A DNA stretch of 64,000 nucleotides from Xiphophorus maculatus (lineage: Eukaryota > Chordata > Actinopteri > Cyprinodontiformes > Poeciliidae). The notes beneath the pieces are model-generated. The model was not told the origin of the DNA. It did no database searches and was given only the letters and a program-made list of their open reading frames with translations. The DNA lies in assembly GCF_002775205.1 (NCBI RefSeq), contig NC_036460.1, positions 1,680,056 through 1,744,055 on the forward strand, given 5' to 3'. The first letter of the stretch is position 1, and each line of letters opens with the position of its first letter. Both the position numbers and the translations under genes were made by a program. Positions 12,101 to 39,025 of the stretch are shown piece after piece.

Positions 12101-15100
12101 ACATCGTGTTAGAATGTTACTCCCACATCATAAACAAACCTGGAGTGTTGCTTTGATTCTTTCATGCATGTTTGAGAAATCCTTTAATCTCCAGGGCAAC
12201 CATTCTGCTGGGTGGACCTAGCCCCGCCTTCGAGGCGCAGCTCCTCCTCAGAGCTGCAGTTTCCAAGCTTCCTCATGGTCCAGCCCTCCCTCCTGATTTT
12301 CCTGCGCAGATCCTTCAGACTAGCCAGCAGTAATTAGCAAACAGCTGCTGGAACTGGAGCTCCTGCTCAATGAAACCCTGGTAAAACCATAAAGGTTTTT
12401 ACAACACAGAGGATCCTTGTTGTGATGACTTCCTGGAGGTGGAGTTTCAGAAAGAGCAGGAGTCTTTAGAGATAGTGATCCAATTTCAAGGCTTTACATT
12501 ACAAAGTAAAAACGTTTTTACATCGTATTTGATATACATAGAGCATTTTTATAACAAATGAAGTTAACAACAGTTATTCGATTATGCTATAAAATGGTAC
12601 ATAACACTGGACCTTTAAATAAAACATTTTCCAGGCACAGAGTCATTTTATAGTAATCAAGTACTATGTTATCTTAAATTGTAACATTGTTATAATGCTA
12701 TATATTTCAAACTTTGTAATTTAACGCCTTAAAATTGGGCCTCTGTTTCTTTAAGAAGCTTCTGCTCTTTCTGAAGCTCCGCCTTCAGGAAGTTATCACA
12801 ACATGGCTCCTCTTTTAACCCTTTAACAACATTTACCAGCATAAAAAGCAGGAAGGAATCAAGGCAACACTCCAGTCATGTTTATGATGAGGGAATAAGT
12901 TTAGAACATAAAGCTCAAAGCGTTGATTTTCCATGTCACCGCCCCTTTAAATTTAGTGAGGAGGGAGAAAGAATCTTGTTGGATCTCTGGTTCTGACGGC
13001 TACGTAGGCCTGGTTGGATCATGTTCAGGAACAGCGTCTCTGTTTCTGTTTTCCTCCCAGGCGTCTTCGTCTGTCCGACCCTGCCGAAGTCTGCGGACGC
13101 TCCTGCGGCTCCGGCTGCGAAGTTCAAGGTGAGTCTGGGAGCTTTCAGGAAGTCTCTGCCTCCCGAATATGGTCAGGAATCTGTCCCGCCTCTTCCTGTT
13201 CAGCTGCTGGCGTCCGACGACCGGGAGGAGATCCGGAGGTGGAGCTGCCTGATGGGGAAGGATGAATCCGGGTCAGTTAGACGCGCCGTGGAGCCGGTGA
13301 GTCCAACGGATCCAGAACCCGTCCATCCTTCCTGTTCTGTTCCTCAACCCGCCGCTCTCCTCAGGGGGTTCTGTCCGACTCTGAGAACGAGGAGCCCATC
13401 AGCAGGAGGATCCGGAACATCTCCGCCTTCATCAGGAAAACCAAGAACTCCTCAGCCGTCAGCAGGTGAGCGGAGCGGCCTGACACGTCGGCGTGCCTGG
13501 AGTCCGACCTTTGACCTCCTGTTTGCTCCTCAGTGGTTCCCGGAGGAGTCGGAGCTGCACCGACCCCATGGAGGACCGGGGAGGGAAGATGAAGACGATC
13601 GTCCCGCCAGCGGCCGTCATGGAGCAGGTGGGTCGGATCAGAACCGCCGGACAGTAAATCAGTCCATGTTTGTTATCATGACGGACCTACGGATGGGTTC
13701 TGACCCGTCTCTGTCAGAATGTCAGCAAATCTTTAAAGTCTCATAAAAAATGTAAGTTGGCTTTAAATACGACTTATTGTGAAATGCCACAGTTTTGTTC
13801 CATTTCTCTTGTAAATCTTTGTCTTAAAATGTCTTAAACTCATCAAAAAACGCCAGTTGGCCCTAAATTGGCCTTTTTGTTGTGGGATTATTTAATCTCA
13901 CATTTTCTATATAGTTTAGGTTATAGGCAAAAGTTTGAGTCTCACACAGACATCTTCACTCACTGCGCTCTGACTCAAGGCTACCAGGAACACAAGCAAG
14001 CCATTAGCAGCTAGCATACGGCTCTTTAGCTAGCTAAGTAGCTAGTCACTAGGTAGCTAGAGAGCCATATCCCATTTTTATTATGTGAGCAACACAAAGC
14101 TGCTGCCAAGAGCAGCAAAAAGTTTCCTCCTTCATGTTTTTTTGCACATCCTGTCATGATGTCAGATTCGTTAAAAAAAGTCTAAACTTTGCGTTGGTGA
14201 AACCTGCAGTAACGTTGTCCGTCACCGTCCTGCAGGTGGGCATCAGCCACAGCTCCGCAGCCGGCATCCTGCTGTCGTCAGAGAACAGCCGCTCCATCTC
14301 GGCGCCCATCACGGCGCCGGACCGCAGGCTCACCTGGAGGGCGGTGCTGACATCATCGGCGCCTCTGGGTCTGCCGCCGCCGCCGACCCGCGCCGAGCGC
14401 TCCATCAGCCCCGAGAGCAACGACAGCATCTCAGAGGAGCTCAACCACTTTAAGCCCATCGTCTGCTCGCCGTGCACGCCGCCCAAGCGGCTGCCCGACG
14501 GCCGCCTGCTGGAGCCTACCGTCGTCAAGGCGACGCCGCGCAACCTGAGCCGCAGCCTGCAGAAGGCCACCAGCTACGAGGCGAGCCCGGCCGTCCTGCA
14601 GAAGTGGCGGCAGATTGAGCTGGACCGGCAGGGGCTGAAGGTCAGCTCCAGGGCCACGCTCACAAGCCCAGCCCCTGAGCCCGAAGGGGGCGGAGCCTCC
14701 AAGGCGCTGCAGCACCGCGGCGCCGTGGCGCTGGCCAACAGGAGGCGGCTGCTGTTCGAGCCGCCGGACATTGACGGCTTCCAAAAACAGTCGGTGAAGA
14801 TCCGCGTCCCCGCCGTTCGCTACGGCGCCGCCCTCAGAGGCTGTTCGGACTTGGAGTCGCCCGGTGCCGCACCGGAACACGGCGGCGGCCCGGCGCCGTT
14901 CGGACGGAAACACTCGTTCTCTCCGTGCAACAACTCCGGGTTCCGACCCGGAAAACTTGTGCCAAAGGACTCGTTGAGTCCAAGAAAGGAGTGGGACGCC
15001 ATCTGCAACCAGTCTACCTCAAGGAGGGGCAAGAAGAGGAACCAGAAGACCAAACACCTGGATCCGGCTCTGGACCCGGTTCTGGACCCGGCGCCGAAGA

Positions 15101-15309
15101 GGAGCCGGCCCGGCGGCCAGCAGGAGGCGCCGTGTTCCGTCCAGCAGGAGCGGCAGGACCGAGCGCTCGCCCTCAAACTGCAGAGACAGTTCGACCTGGA
15201 GGTCCGCAGGGCCAGCCCCGACCGCTACTTCCTGCGCTCCTGGAGGTCCACCCAGAACCGCAGGAGGCGGGGCCTCAGGACGTCCCGGCCAATCAGCAAG
15301 AAGCTGTGA
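9145..15309 (+). CDS. rnf169: RING finger protein 169, chromatin ubiquitin reader
   Basis: RNF169 binds ubiquitinated H2A at double-strand breaks and limits 53BP1 recruitment. Exons are 9145-9427, 13061-13296, 13365-13465, 13534-13627 and 14236-15309. All phases close, giving 595 residues against about 708 in human. The strongest match is exon 5: ILLSSENSRSISAP, SPESNDSISEELNHFKP, SPCTPPKRLPDGRLLEP, TPRNLSRSLQKATSYEASP, and near the C-terminus the ubiquitin-binding MIU2 helix RQDRALALKLQRQFDLEV followed by the LR motif YFLRSW. Exon 3 has LSDSENEEP. Exons 1 and 2 are less conserved and are assigned by phase, splice sites and short matches. Exon 1 has only two CxxC pairs where eight RING ligands are expected (see findings). 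A Tc1-like transposon and a TTAA MITE lie in intron 1. Confidence 0.87.
10140..11870 (-). mobile_element. Tc1/mariner transposon with long inverted repeats
   Basis: A 1731-bp element in rnf169 intron 1, flanked by the TA duplication. Terminal inverted repeats of about 255 bp (10140-10396 and 11613-11870) differ at only about three positions by eye. Short direct repeats with the core AAGTATGGAATCA lie at both ends of each arm, as in IR/DR-type Tc1 elements. The transposase is on the minus strand, from ATG 11455 to the stop at 10435. It has an N-terminal helix-turn-helix region, the linker TGRPRKTS, and catalytic motifs FSDES, FQDDNASCH and SPDLNPIENLW, which form a DDE triad of the DD34E type. 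The frame shifts once between about 11345 and 11375 in the DNA-binding domain. The catalytic domain is otherwise open, so the copy looks young. Confidence 0.93.
12074..12952. mobile_element. Foldback MITE with TTAA-type ends
   Basis: The two ends are inverted (TTTAAAGGGGC on the left, GCCCCTTTAAA on the right). Long inverted arms continue inside: AAACCTGGAGTGTTGC near 12138 pairs with the GGCAACACTCCAG block near 12865. TTAA at both edges fits Kolobok or piggyBac type targets. Related copies lie at about 26990-27345 and 33769-34193. No coding content. Confidence 0.6.
13628..14235 (+). other. rnf169 intron 4
   Basis: Intron with donor GTGGGT and acceptor CTGCAG. It includes a run of GCTAGC/TAGCTAG words near 14010-14060 with local dyad symmetry. 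No gene seen. Confidence 0.5.
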
Positions 15310-16369
15310 GGAGTCGGGCTCCGGCTGCTCAGATATGCAAAGAGACCAAAGGAAAGTTTTTCCAGGCAGAACGTTTCTTCCAAACACCAGCAGAGAACCA
15401 AAACCTGGACAGAACCACAGCAGGTTCTGGTTCTTTATTCCGGTTCTGATCATCAACACACTGTTTTTATTCAATCAAACTGCAACAATTGATTCCTGAT
15501 AATCAGCTGATCGGTTCTGGAGACGCACCAGTTCAGTCCTGAACGCCGTATTCCCCTCAACCAATCAGAACGTTGCTGAAAGAGCTTCCTGTTTGGGCTC
15601 CAAACCCAAACCCGGTAACGGTTCTGTGATGAACGCGGTGCAGCCCGGACCTCACGGACCTGCTGGAGAATCGGTGCTTCTCTAATACTCAATGAAACTC
15701 ATGATTAACTGCAACGGATTAAAAAAACGAGCTGCGTTAAATTAGCTGCATCCTGGCCATCGAGCTCCTCTCTGTACATCATGTAAACAGCAGAAGAAGA
15801 AACTGCAGGAATGAAATAAACCTCCTAAAACAGGAATCTGTCGTGTACATATTGTTTTTTAATGAGTCAGCAAAAATTCTAAATGTTGTTTTTTAAAATG
15901 TATTTAACTTTAATTTTAAATTTCCTTTGTTTTTACATGGGTTTTCCAATTTATTTATTTTTTGCTGGGCTTTTTTCTATTTCAGTGTTTTTTGTTTTTT
16001 CCCTAACATAACAAAAAATGACTATTCATTTCTGGAAGCATTTGTAAAATTTAAAAAATTAGAAATATATTTTTAGAGATTTTTTTGTTCGTTTCTTTTT
16101 ACATTTAAGATAAAACTTTACTGTCAGTCTGTCGGATGCCTCCTATAAAACACTTATCTCCCAACATTCAAATTCAAAACTACTTAACGTTTATTATAAT
16201 TTACAAAGAAACCGAAAATGTTATCAGCACCGATCAATTATTAGCAATTAATACTTACTTTTTAAGCAATATTTAAACTGCCAAGAATTTTGTCCTCCGC
16301 GACGATAAGCGGGTAAACGTAACAAATGGACTTTTATTTTCTGGTTTGATTCATTGGTTGTCCAACTTA
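15310..16369 (+). other. rnf169 3-prime UTR and intergenic spacer
   Basis: The likely polyadenylation signal AATAAA is at 15815-15820, about 0.5 kb after the rnf169 stop. The rest, to about 16370, is AT-rich and without a gene. Confidence 0.5.
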
Positions 16370-16483
16370 CGTGATGACGCAGCTACGCTCGCTACGTAGA
16401 CGCACTAACGGGACTTGAATGTTGAGCATTCTGAGCCAATCAGGTTGGTCCAGCTCACGACTTCCTTATTTGGAAGGGTAAAG
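16370..16483 (+). promoter_or_regulatory. Probable spcs2 promoter with a CCAAT box
   Basis: CpG-containing sequence directly before the spcs2 start, with GCCAATCAGG near 16435. The position about 50 bases before the ATG implies a short leader. Inferred from motif and position only. Confidence 0.4.
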
Positions 16484-19400
16484 ATGGCGGCTCGGAACGG
16501 GAAGAGCGGGCTGTTGGAGAAAGTAAGGATTTAAAGTTGTAACGTTTTTTGTTTTATTCTGCTTTTGGGTGAGAGCTGATGGATTTATTCTCTGCTATAG
16601 TTCAAATAGTCCGGTCTCAGGGTTCAGGTGTTACTCAGAATAACAGTTTTAATGTTGGGTTTCCGGTGAGCTGAATCTAAATGTTTTTTTAAATGAAATT
16701 AAACTATCTGTAGACTTATGAAATGACGCAGCTAAATGTAGAAAACCTTCCAGTTCTCTTCCTGCATCGAAGATCAATCAAGTTACACTGAAATTCTTTG
16801 TGTGTGCAGCTGTTACGAACCGCTGCGCCGGACTTCATTCAAAAAATCACTAATTTTATTTTATTTTGAAACGGGGAGCCAAATATACAAAGAGACAATA
16901 ACCATCACCAAAGGTACAATCAGTGGAATTGATCGGTTTCGAAGTTTAAGAAAACAGGCCTTTGCAGCGTGGTGGCATCAGTTTTTCATCAAGTTATATG
17001 GAGTCCTAAAAGGATCAAATTTATCTGTCGTTTCGTTTAAAAAATATGACGGCCTCTGATTAGTCAAAATACTTAGTGAGATGCAATTCATTGACTAGAT
17101 GTCAATTATGCAAAACTTAAAGAGTAAAAAGTACATATTTTTAAAAAAACTTTAATTTGTAACTTTAATTTATTTTTTTTAAATAAAATAACTTTTTAAA
17201 ATAAATCTTAGTAAAGAGTAAATCAGTCAGTTAATTGATTTGAACAGCTTTTTTTTTAATCCAAAGGTTGTTTCTCTAGATTACCTGTTAAACATCAGCT
17301 ACAAAGAATATTGAACATTGAAACAAGGTATTTTATAAATGCTATTGCAATGCAAAAATGGCAACAACAGATTGATTGACCCATACACAGAACATAAAAT
17401 GAGAATATTAAACGATATGTAGTTTTTCAGGGAAACCATTCCTTTTGAAAGGATTCTGGTTAGAAGTGGTTAAAGCCAGGCGATATTTACTTCAGTTTTA
17501 TTATAATATTTTGTGCTACTAACGTGATAATGATTAAAGTGAAGATCAGAACTATTTATTATTTCTGTTTTAGGTAACTGACTGTGTGCCACAAACACAA
17601 ATGCTGCTCTTGAATTTGTTACTTTAAGTGTGATTTTTTTTCTTTCTTTCTTTTTTAATTTTAAAAAATTTCATCACTGAACTGCCTACAGTAACTGCAT
17701 TTACTCCAACTCCAACCTGAAGCCCAGGTTGGAACCAAGTCAACAAACCAATCTGCTTCAAATAGATCTGTCACGACAATTTATCCCAGAAGTTACTGGG
17801 ATAAACAATAATATTGTTGTTTTGAAACAATTTTTAACTAATATAATAATCCAAGAACACATTCTCAAAGATCAATAAACACTAAACTGGAAGACATTTT
17901 AAATATCCAAAATAAATAAAATGAATTATGAATTCTGGTTCTATCACAATGATCACCTGAGGCGAGTGAACATATAAAATAAGATGTTTGATTGGCAGAA
18001 TCATGTTTCAGTGCTGAGATCAGAGACACGTCGTTAACCTCAGAGTTTCTGCTTTGAACTAATTTCATAATGAACAAGATCTGATGACTAAGCTGTGTTC
18101 AGGAAACAGGAAATGATACATGCAGGCTGGTTTCTGAAACTCCACACAGGCCCGCAGGCAGCAAACTCACCGAGGTTCTGCTGCAGGCTCTGACCTGAGG
18201 CGTCCATCAGGACTCTGGGGTTAGAGCCAGAGTCCTGATGGACGGCGGGTTGGATGTTTCGGCGGTGCATCTGCGTCCTGATTGGACCGTCAGGATCCCG
18301 TCTGGATGGTTGGGATCCTGACCAGGTCGTTTGTCGTTTCAGTGGCGGATCGACGAGAAGCCGGTGAAGATCGATAAGTGGGACGGAGCCGCGGTGAAGA
18401 ACTCTCTGGACGATGCAGCGAAAAAGGTTTGGTCCTGTTGTCGTGGCAACCTTCACCTTATTTGCTGATTAGCTAGAAAGCTGCTGCTAATGAATGTTTA
18501 TTTTTATAGAAAAATGATTTTCTAACCATCATCCCCGTTTTCTTTCTTTGTGCGTTGGCTGCGGCGCCCCCTGCAGGTGCTGCTGGAGAAGTACGGTTAC
18601 GTGGAGAACTTCCAGCTGGTGGACGGCCGTCTGCTGATCTGCACCATCTCCTGTCTGTTTGCCATGCTGGCGCTGGTCTGGGACTACCTGTACCCGTTCC
18701 CCGAGTCCAGACCAGTCCTGGCCTGCTGCGTCATCTCATATCCTTCTCCTGCTCCGGTCCGGGTTTTACCACAACCCCACAGCAGGTTAAATGTAAAGTT
18801 TAAAACATGGTGATAAACGGTGAGCGTTCCCTAACTCGCCTTCATCACGTACTTCATCATGATGGGCATCCTGACTCTCTACACGTCCTACAAGGAGAAG
18901 AACATTTTCCTGATGGCCATGCAGAAAGACCCGGCCGGGATGGATCCGGACCACGTCTGGCAGCTGTCGTCCTCCCTCAAACGGTCCGATAGCAGCACCA
19001 ACACAGCACATTACGCTGCAAACTACACAACACGCTGCGCTGCATTAAATACAAGACGTTAAACAGCCAATAGAAAACTACCAAACAGACACGATGCGCT
19101 CTTTAGACCAGAACCTGCTGCACAACAAATCACACATTGGGTTCATTCCCACCAGCCCTGGTTGGTCCGCTTTAATCCGACTCCAGTCCGCTTTAATCCG
19201 ACTCCAGTCCACTTTAATCCGACTCCGGTTCATTTGTCTAGAAAGTCCAGTTCGGTTTGTGACGTGCGAATGCTTAGCTAATTCTGGTCTGCCATACCTC
19301 GGGCTGGTTTCGGTTGAAGTGAACTCTGTTTCGGTTTGAATGCATATGTGAACGCCAAGCGGACCAGAGACCGCTGCAAAAACAGGAAGTGGACTACAGT

Positions 19401-20039
19401 GCAAGGCATTCTGGGTAAATGCCACCAAAACAGACCTGTTAGCCATCAGCAGAAATGTCTCCTGGTCTTCAGCCAAAGACTAAAGAGAAATCCTCCAACA
19501 CTAAAATCTGACGCCTCCATCTTGTTTCCATCTGGTGAAGAAGGAAGTTGCTCTCAGTGTCTTCAGAGGTTTTTGTGTCGTTTCCTTCAGTGGTTCTTGG
19601 TGCAGCGCCCCCACAGGCCAGGAGGGGAACAGGTTGGCTTGACTCAGAGCAGAGAGAAAGAGAACGAGCTGGAGGTGGAGCAGATGATGAGGTTCTGGTT
19701 CCAGTAGAACCGGGCCAATAGGACCATCAGGTGGCAAAAGAAGCTTGTTTTCTTCCAGCGACTGAGAAACCAGGAACTAAATAGAAAACGGATGTGAAGT
19801 GTTTCCGTTTCTTCAGACTCAGTTTGACTCCTTTTTTCCCCGACTCTTCCAGGTTCGATGACCAGTACTCGCTCCGCGTCTTCTTCACCGACGGGAAGAC
19901 CAGGAACTCGCGTGACGCCGAGTTCACCAGGTCCGTGTCGACGTTCTTCGACGAGTCGGGGACTCTGGTGATGGACCATTTTGAGGCCTACGTCTCCAAG
20001 CTGCATGACACGCTGGCCACGGAGAAGAAGACGAAATGA
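16484..20039 (+). CDS. spcs2: Signal peptidase complex subunit 2
   Basis: Non-catalytic subunit of the ER signal peptidase complex. Exons are 16484-16522, 18343-18426, 18577-18737, 18849-18983 and 19853-20039, in total 201 residues plus stop. It begins [13 protein letters not shown] and continues [20 protein letters not shown], close to the human protein. Two membrane segments follow in sequence: [19 protein letters not shown], and the stretch from ACCVIS into [14 protein letters not shown]. The conserved tail includes [35 protein letters not shown] and [13 protein letters not shown]. The N-terminus is shorter than in human, which has a glycine-rich extension. Intron 3 has AT-AC ends with U12-type signals. 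Intron 4 starts with the weak donor GTCCGA. Polyadenylation signals lie at 20314 and 20545. Confidence 0.95.
16523..18342 (+). other. spcs2 intron 1
   Basis: An 1.8-kb AT-rich intron. An open frame of 85 codons at 16802-17059 has no family signature that I know and starts inside the intron, so I do not call it a gene. Confidence 0.6.
18738..18848 (+). other. AT-AC intron 3 of spcs2 with U12-type signals
   Basis: A 111-base intron that starts ATATCCTTCT and ends CATCAC. The branch-like block TTCCCTAAC lies at 18827-18835, about 14 bases from the end. Joining TC and G restores the serine of CVISYF, exactly as in human SPCS2. No GT-AG pair would keep this junction. Confidence 0.88.
19130..19625. 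repeat. Interspersed repeat in spcs2 intron 4
   Basis: Shares long blocks with 28930-29390 in abcg1 intron 2. Examples are AAGTGAACTCTG, GCAGGAAGTGGACTACAG-like, AGACTAAAGAGAAATCCTCC and CTTGGTGCAGCGCCCCCACA. It also shares shorter blocks, in reverse, with 48260-48440. It begins in tandem copies of a TTTAATCCGACTCCAGTCC-like unit. No coding content, and the family is not named with confidence. Confidence 0.55.
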
Positions 20040-20976
20040 GGAGGAGCCGTGCGATCCGGGCTGGCGCCGACGCTCTGCTGGTTTCAGTTTGGTCTCCAAA
20101 TCAGATTCAGTTTGATCGTCAGCTTCCTCTGACCCGATGAAGCCGACCTGCAGGTTCAGGCAGAATCTGAACCCTGGAGTCAAACTGAAACCAACAAACC
20201 AGGAGGAAGGAAGACTGAAGCAGAGGAGGAGTTCATCTTCCTCCTCGCAGCCTGAACTTCCTGTTCTGGTTCTTCAGACTGGAGCAGCTCATCTGTAGTT
20301 TCCTGTTAGAGTAAATAAAATCACAACAACAACAGTTTAATTTTAGTTTAAGATGCGTTTCCGTAAAGTGACACGTTTAATCTCCTGGTCAGAAGAGCCA
20401 GTCACATTGAGGCATGCACCGGTGGGCGGGGCTACACACCTGAGCAGGTGGAGAACATTTTCGCCTCCGAACTGAACCTTTATTTTATTCTAAATGTTTT
20501 ATGTTTTGTTGTTTTTCAGTTGGAATTTGCAGCTTTGTAAGGAAAATAAACGTGACGTTTAAAGGCTTTCTGAGTTTTAAGTGATTCTTTGTTTTCTGCC
20601 TGTAAACCTCTGGGGGGCGCTGCAAGCTCAGTGAAGCTTATGAAGATTTAATGTATCATCTCAGAGCAACCAGATTTCATATATATATAGTTTTGGGGTA
20701 AAAAAGATGAACTTTACTGAAAGAAAACATATTTATTTTTCTCACCAGTGAAGTCGGCATGTTGAGCTTTTAAAATGAAACGGCTGCTGATTCTGATGTC
20801 TAAAGCTGCAGCTGAGAATTGTGAGAATAAAATTTGATAAAGACACGTTGAACTGACCAGCAGGAACAAACTTAACGGCAATAATTTTGATTATTTATGG
20901 TGATTCTGACTTCCTGGAGGGAAAAGTCACCTGGAATCTGAGCCTTAAAGCTGAACAGAATAAACATTTAATTCAG
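20040..20976 (+). other. spcs2 3-prime UTR and spacer toward abcg1
   Basis: The UTR is probably complete by about 20560. The spacer is AT-rich and no gene is seen. Confidence 0.5.
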
Positions 20977-21362
20977 GTTCATTTTCAATGTCATATTTTC
21001 AAAATGTTATTCATTTAGAAAAGTCAATGTTTCAAACTAAACATTTAGCTTGTCAGCTAAATATTTAAATTAAAAATATTTTGTTGATAAAATATGTAAC
21101 TAAAACCTGAATATTTAGTAAACAAGACAGATATTTAGATTGAAGTTAAGTATTTAGTTAGCAAATGACATTTAGCTTAGAAGCTAAATGTTTAGCTTTC
21201 TTACTCAATATTTAGTTCAGAAAACCAATGTTTTCTAAACTGAACTTTTAGTTTGAAAGCTAAATATTTAGCCTGCTTACTAAATATTTCAATTGTTAAT
21301 TAAATATGCAATTGTTTATATATTTTGTTTACAGACCAAATAGCTCATTAACTAAATATTAG
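20977..21362. repeat. Dispersed repeat built of a palindromic AAATATTTA motif, copy 1
   Basis: A leader with TGTTATTCATT is followed by a run of about 14 degenerate units around ACTAAATATTTAGT or AGCTAAATATTTAGCT, spaced about 22-27 bases apart. The core reads the same on both strands. Copies 2 and 3 are at 24779-25005 and 30535-30840. Confidence 0.55.
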
Positions 21363-21681
21363 ATGGATAGATTTTATTATTTTACCTGATGCGTGTGCAT
21401 TAGCCCCCGATGCTAATGCTGCTCTTGGCAGCTGCCCACATCAAAAACCACCATTTGCTTCAGCATTGAAATTAAATTAGCTTCCAGCTCTTTTAGGATA
21501 GATATTCATAAAAATCCTAAACAATAATCAGTATTCTGTATTTTCACATGGACCTGTATGAGTGGGTGTGGCCTTAGGCTACGGGGCGGGGCTATAGCTC
21601 AGGGGGCGGAGACTTTTCCCAGCGCCGGGCCGATGGGAGTTTCCTCAGAGTTCAGCTTCACAGAGCTGCAGTCTGTCTGCC

Positions 21682-36586
<14,905 letters not shown>

Positions 36587-38584
36587 ACCGGAACCGGAAA
36601 CAGGAGGACCGGACCCGACCTGTTGGCCTGCGTTTGGACTCCGCTGAGGAGACGCTGGTCCGGTTTGGGTTCTGCAGGGACCGGAGCGGGCCTCCCGGTT
36701 TCTGAAGGTGATACTGTGCCACAGCCTGGACTCTTCAGAATAAAAGCCTCTCTGAACTGAGACAGTGATCCGGAGTTTCTCTGAGATGTTAGTGAATTGT
36801 GGGTAAGTCTGTGAACAGAGACGTGTGGACTCACACTAACTGTCTCAGAAATAAACGTGTCTCACGACCGAGTCTTCAGTCTTTCTTCTCCGTGAAGTTT
36901 TGCTCTTTTTGAAGTTTTGCTGGGTCTGGAGTTTGCTGAGCATCAGCATCTTTTCACTGGTTTGGGTTGGAATTTGTCCTCAATGTGTCCAGATCAGGTC
37001 AGGAGAACAGAGTCTCAGTCATTGGTGTCCGAAATCACCAGGTTGGACATACTGAGGGACCACAATCTGTTTGTTTTGTTTTCAGTTAAAAATCTAAAAT
37101 TATTTCAGGATAAATTCTCATTTTTTACCTGCTCAGCAACAAATGACCATTTATTTTAATTAAAAAAGCCTGAAACAGGGTCTCAGACTCGTACAGTTTC
37201 CTAACTTGTTTTAATTTATTCCCAGCAACAAAAATGAGAAGTGTCTTCCAAAGCTGTTAACTGGATTTTAGCCTTTTCTAATTACTGGATGTGATTTAGT
37301 CTGCTGGACATTTGTGGCCTACTTACTGACAATAATATAAAAACACAACTAAAAACAGAAAAACACTGGATTTGTACCTACATTTTATTAAGATTTTGTT
37401 ATTGAAAATCTCAAAGAATAACATCTCCATCTGCTTCAGCTCTTTCCTAAACTGAGTCAAGGGGCCACACAAATCTACTGAAAGGGCTGCAAATGGCCCC
37501 CGGGCCACACTGTGGACACCCTGGTCAAAGTGGAACCAAGATCTTCTCTTCTGGGACGAACACCTGCTCAGATCTTTAATAACTCCATCTATCCATGCCT
37601 GCTTGTAAAATCCAGATTAACGATTTCAGCAAGTTATGATTAATAAATATATTTTAGAATATAAATTACAGTTATAGCTTTTGTTAATTTAAAAATCTTC
37701 TGAATCATCGTGACGCCAAACCTCGAAGTTAATATTTCTAATTTCATTTGGAATGAATCAAGCTAAGCTGCAGTATGTTCCTTTGACCAGCAGGTGGAGA
37801 TGTTTGGCTTCAGAAGATAAAACTGACATGATGGGTGAATTTCCGCCCCCTGGCGGCTGAACGCCGTCAGCGCGTGTCTCTGTATGTTTATCAATGGGAG
37901 TTCATCAGTTACTGTTATTCTCTTCTATCCCCTCGTTTCTGCTCCACACTTTAGTTTTTATATTTTCCTCCTTAGAACAAGTTCTAAAATACTTTACTGT
38001 AAATAAACAATTATATATCCCATAATTTTATTTAAATTGGAAATGTACATATCAAATAAATACATTTTACATATAGTGTAATGGCCCAATTTTATTATTA
38101 CACATATAAATAAAATGTTTGAATCTACTTAAAATTTGAGTCAATCATATTTTTTAGAACAAAGAGATTAAATAAATGAACGATGTTCTGCAGCACATGA
38201 CTATTAGGAAAACATGTCTATGAGATATTAGTAAAGGTTTTAAATTATAAAACATTTGCTAGGAAAAAATATAGAAAAGGTTAGATAATAAGAGCTGAGC
38301 TGGGATTTTTATTCAGGAAGTCTGACAGTTTTAATGACCTTTCATGAGCTTTAAGGTTTTCAACATTTTTTTTGTTTGATTTTTTTTGCCCACAGATTAA
38401 AATTTTCATCAAAAATTATTTTAAAAAACTGTAAGAGAAATATATAATAGAGAAATATATACAGACAAAACCCACTCGAGTTCAGCAGTTTATTTTTTAG
38501 TTAGCTTTAAGCACTTGGCGCTTTAGCTTTGTTTAACATTAGTCTGTCTCTCTTCAGCCCTTCATTAAAAATTGAGGCAACAGT
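36587..38584. other. abcg1 3-prime UTR and intergenic DNA
   Basis: The UTR probably ends near 36760. After it the sequence is AT-rich. At about 37457-37533 the words GGGCCACAC and AATGGCCCCCGGGCCACACT resemble the end of a Charlie-type hAT element, as a fragment only. No gene seen. Confidence 0.4.
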
Positions 38585-39025
38585 GAGATGAGATTTATTC
38601 CTAATTCAGCCACCATCTATCAGCCAATCAGAGGAGACATCAGTAGAGCAGGCAACAGGCCAGACTTGGTAGCAGCTAAGTATGTGGCGTTTTGGGGAAG
38701 CTGTAGTCGGCCATTTTACAGTAAAGCGATGGATTCGACACAACTTTTAACAAACTTTGTGATGAAAAAAACAGTATCCTCCAACCACTTCCTGTTGTCT
38801 TTGTTGTTTCCGCCAGTAGTAACATCCGGCTGTCGATCATGAGACTCGTGATGTGAGAAAAGTTTCTATTGCAGTTTTGCTAAATAAATCCACTTTGATA
38901 CGCTAAAAAAAAAAAACACAACATCCCAACGCAAAAACGTTACTAAAATATTTTTTTTTTCTGAAATTGCTGTTTCCATCAAGCAAATTTATTTTCATAA
39001 TTTCAATTTATGCAATTTTATGGTT
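38585..39025. repeat. Possible dispersed repeat
   Basis: Shares ATCTATCAGCCAATCAGAGGA with the reverse of about 48870-48890, and has the AT-rich end typical of a fish MITE. The boundaries and family are uncertain. Confidence 0.3.

Noticed and set aside
14431-15176. Antisense frames of 118-160 codons
   Set aside because: They overlap the conserved last exon of rnf169. High GC explains the lack of stops.
16802-17059. 85-codon frame in spcs2 intron 1
   Set aside because: No family signature, and AT-rich composition like the rest of the intron.
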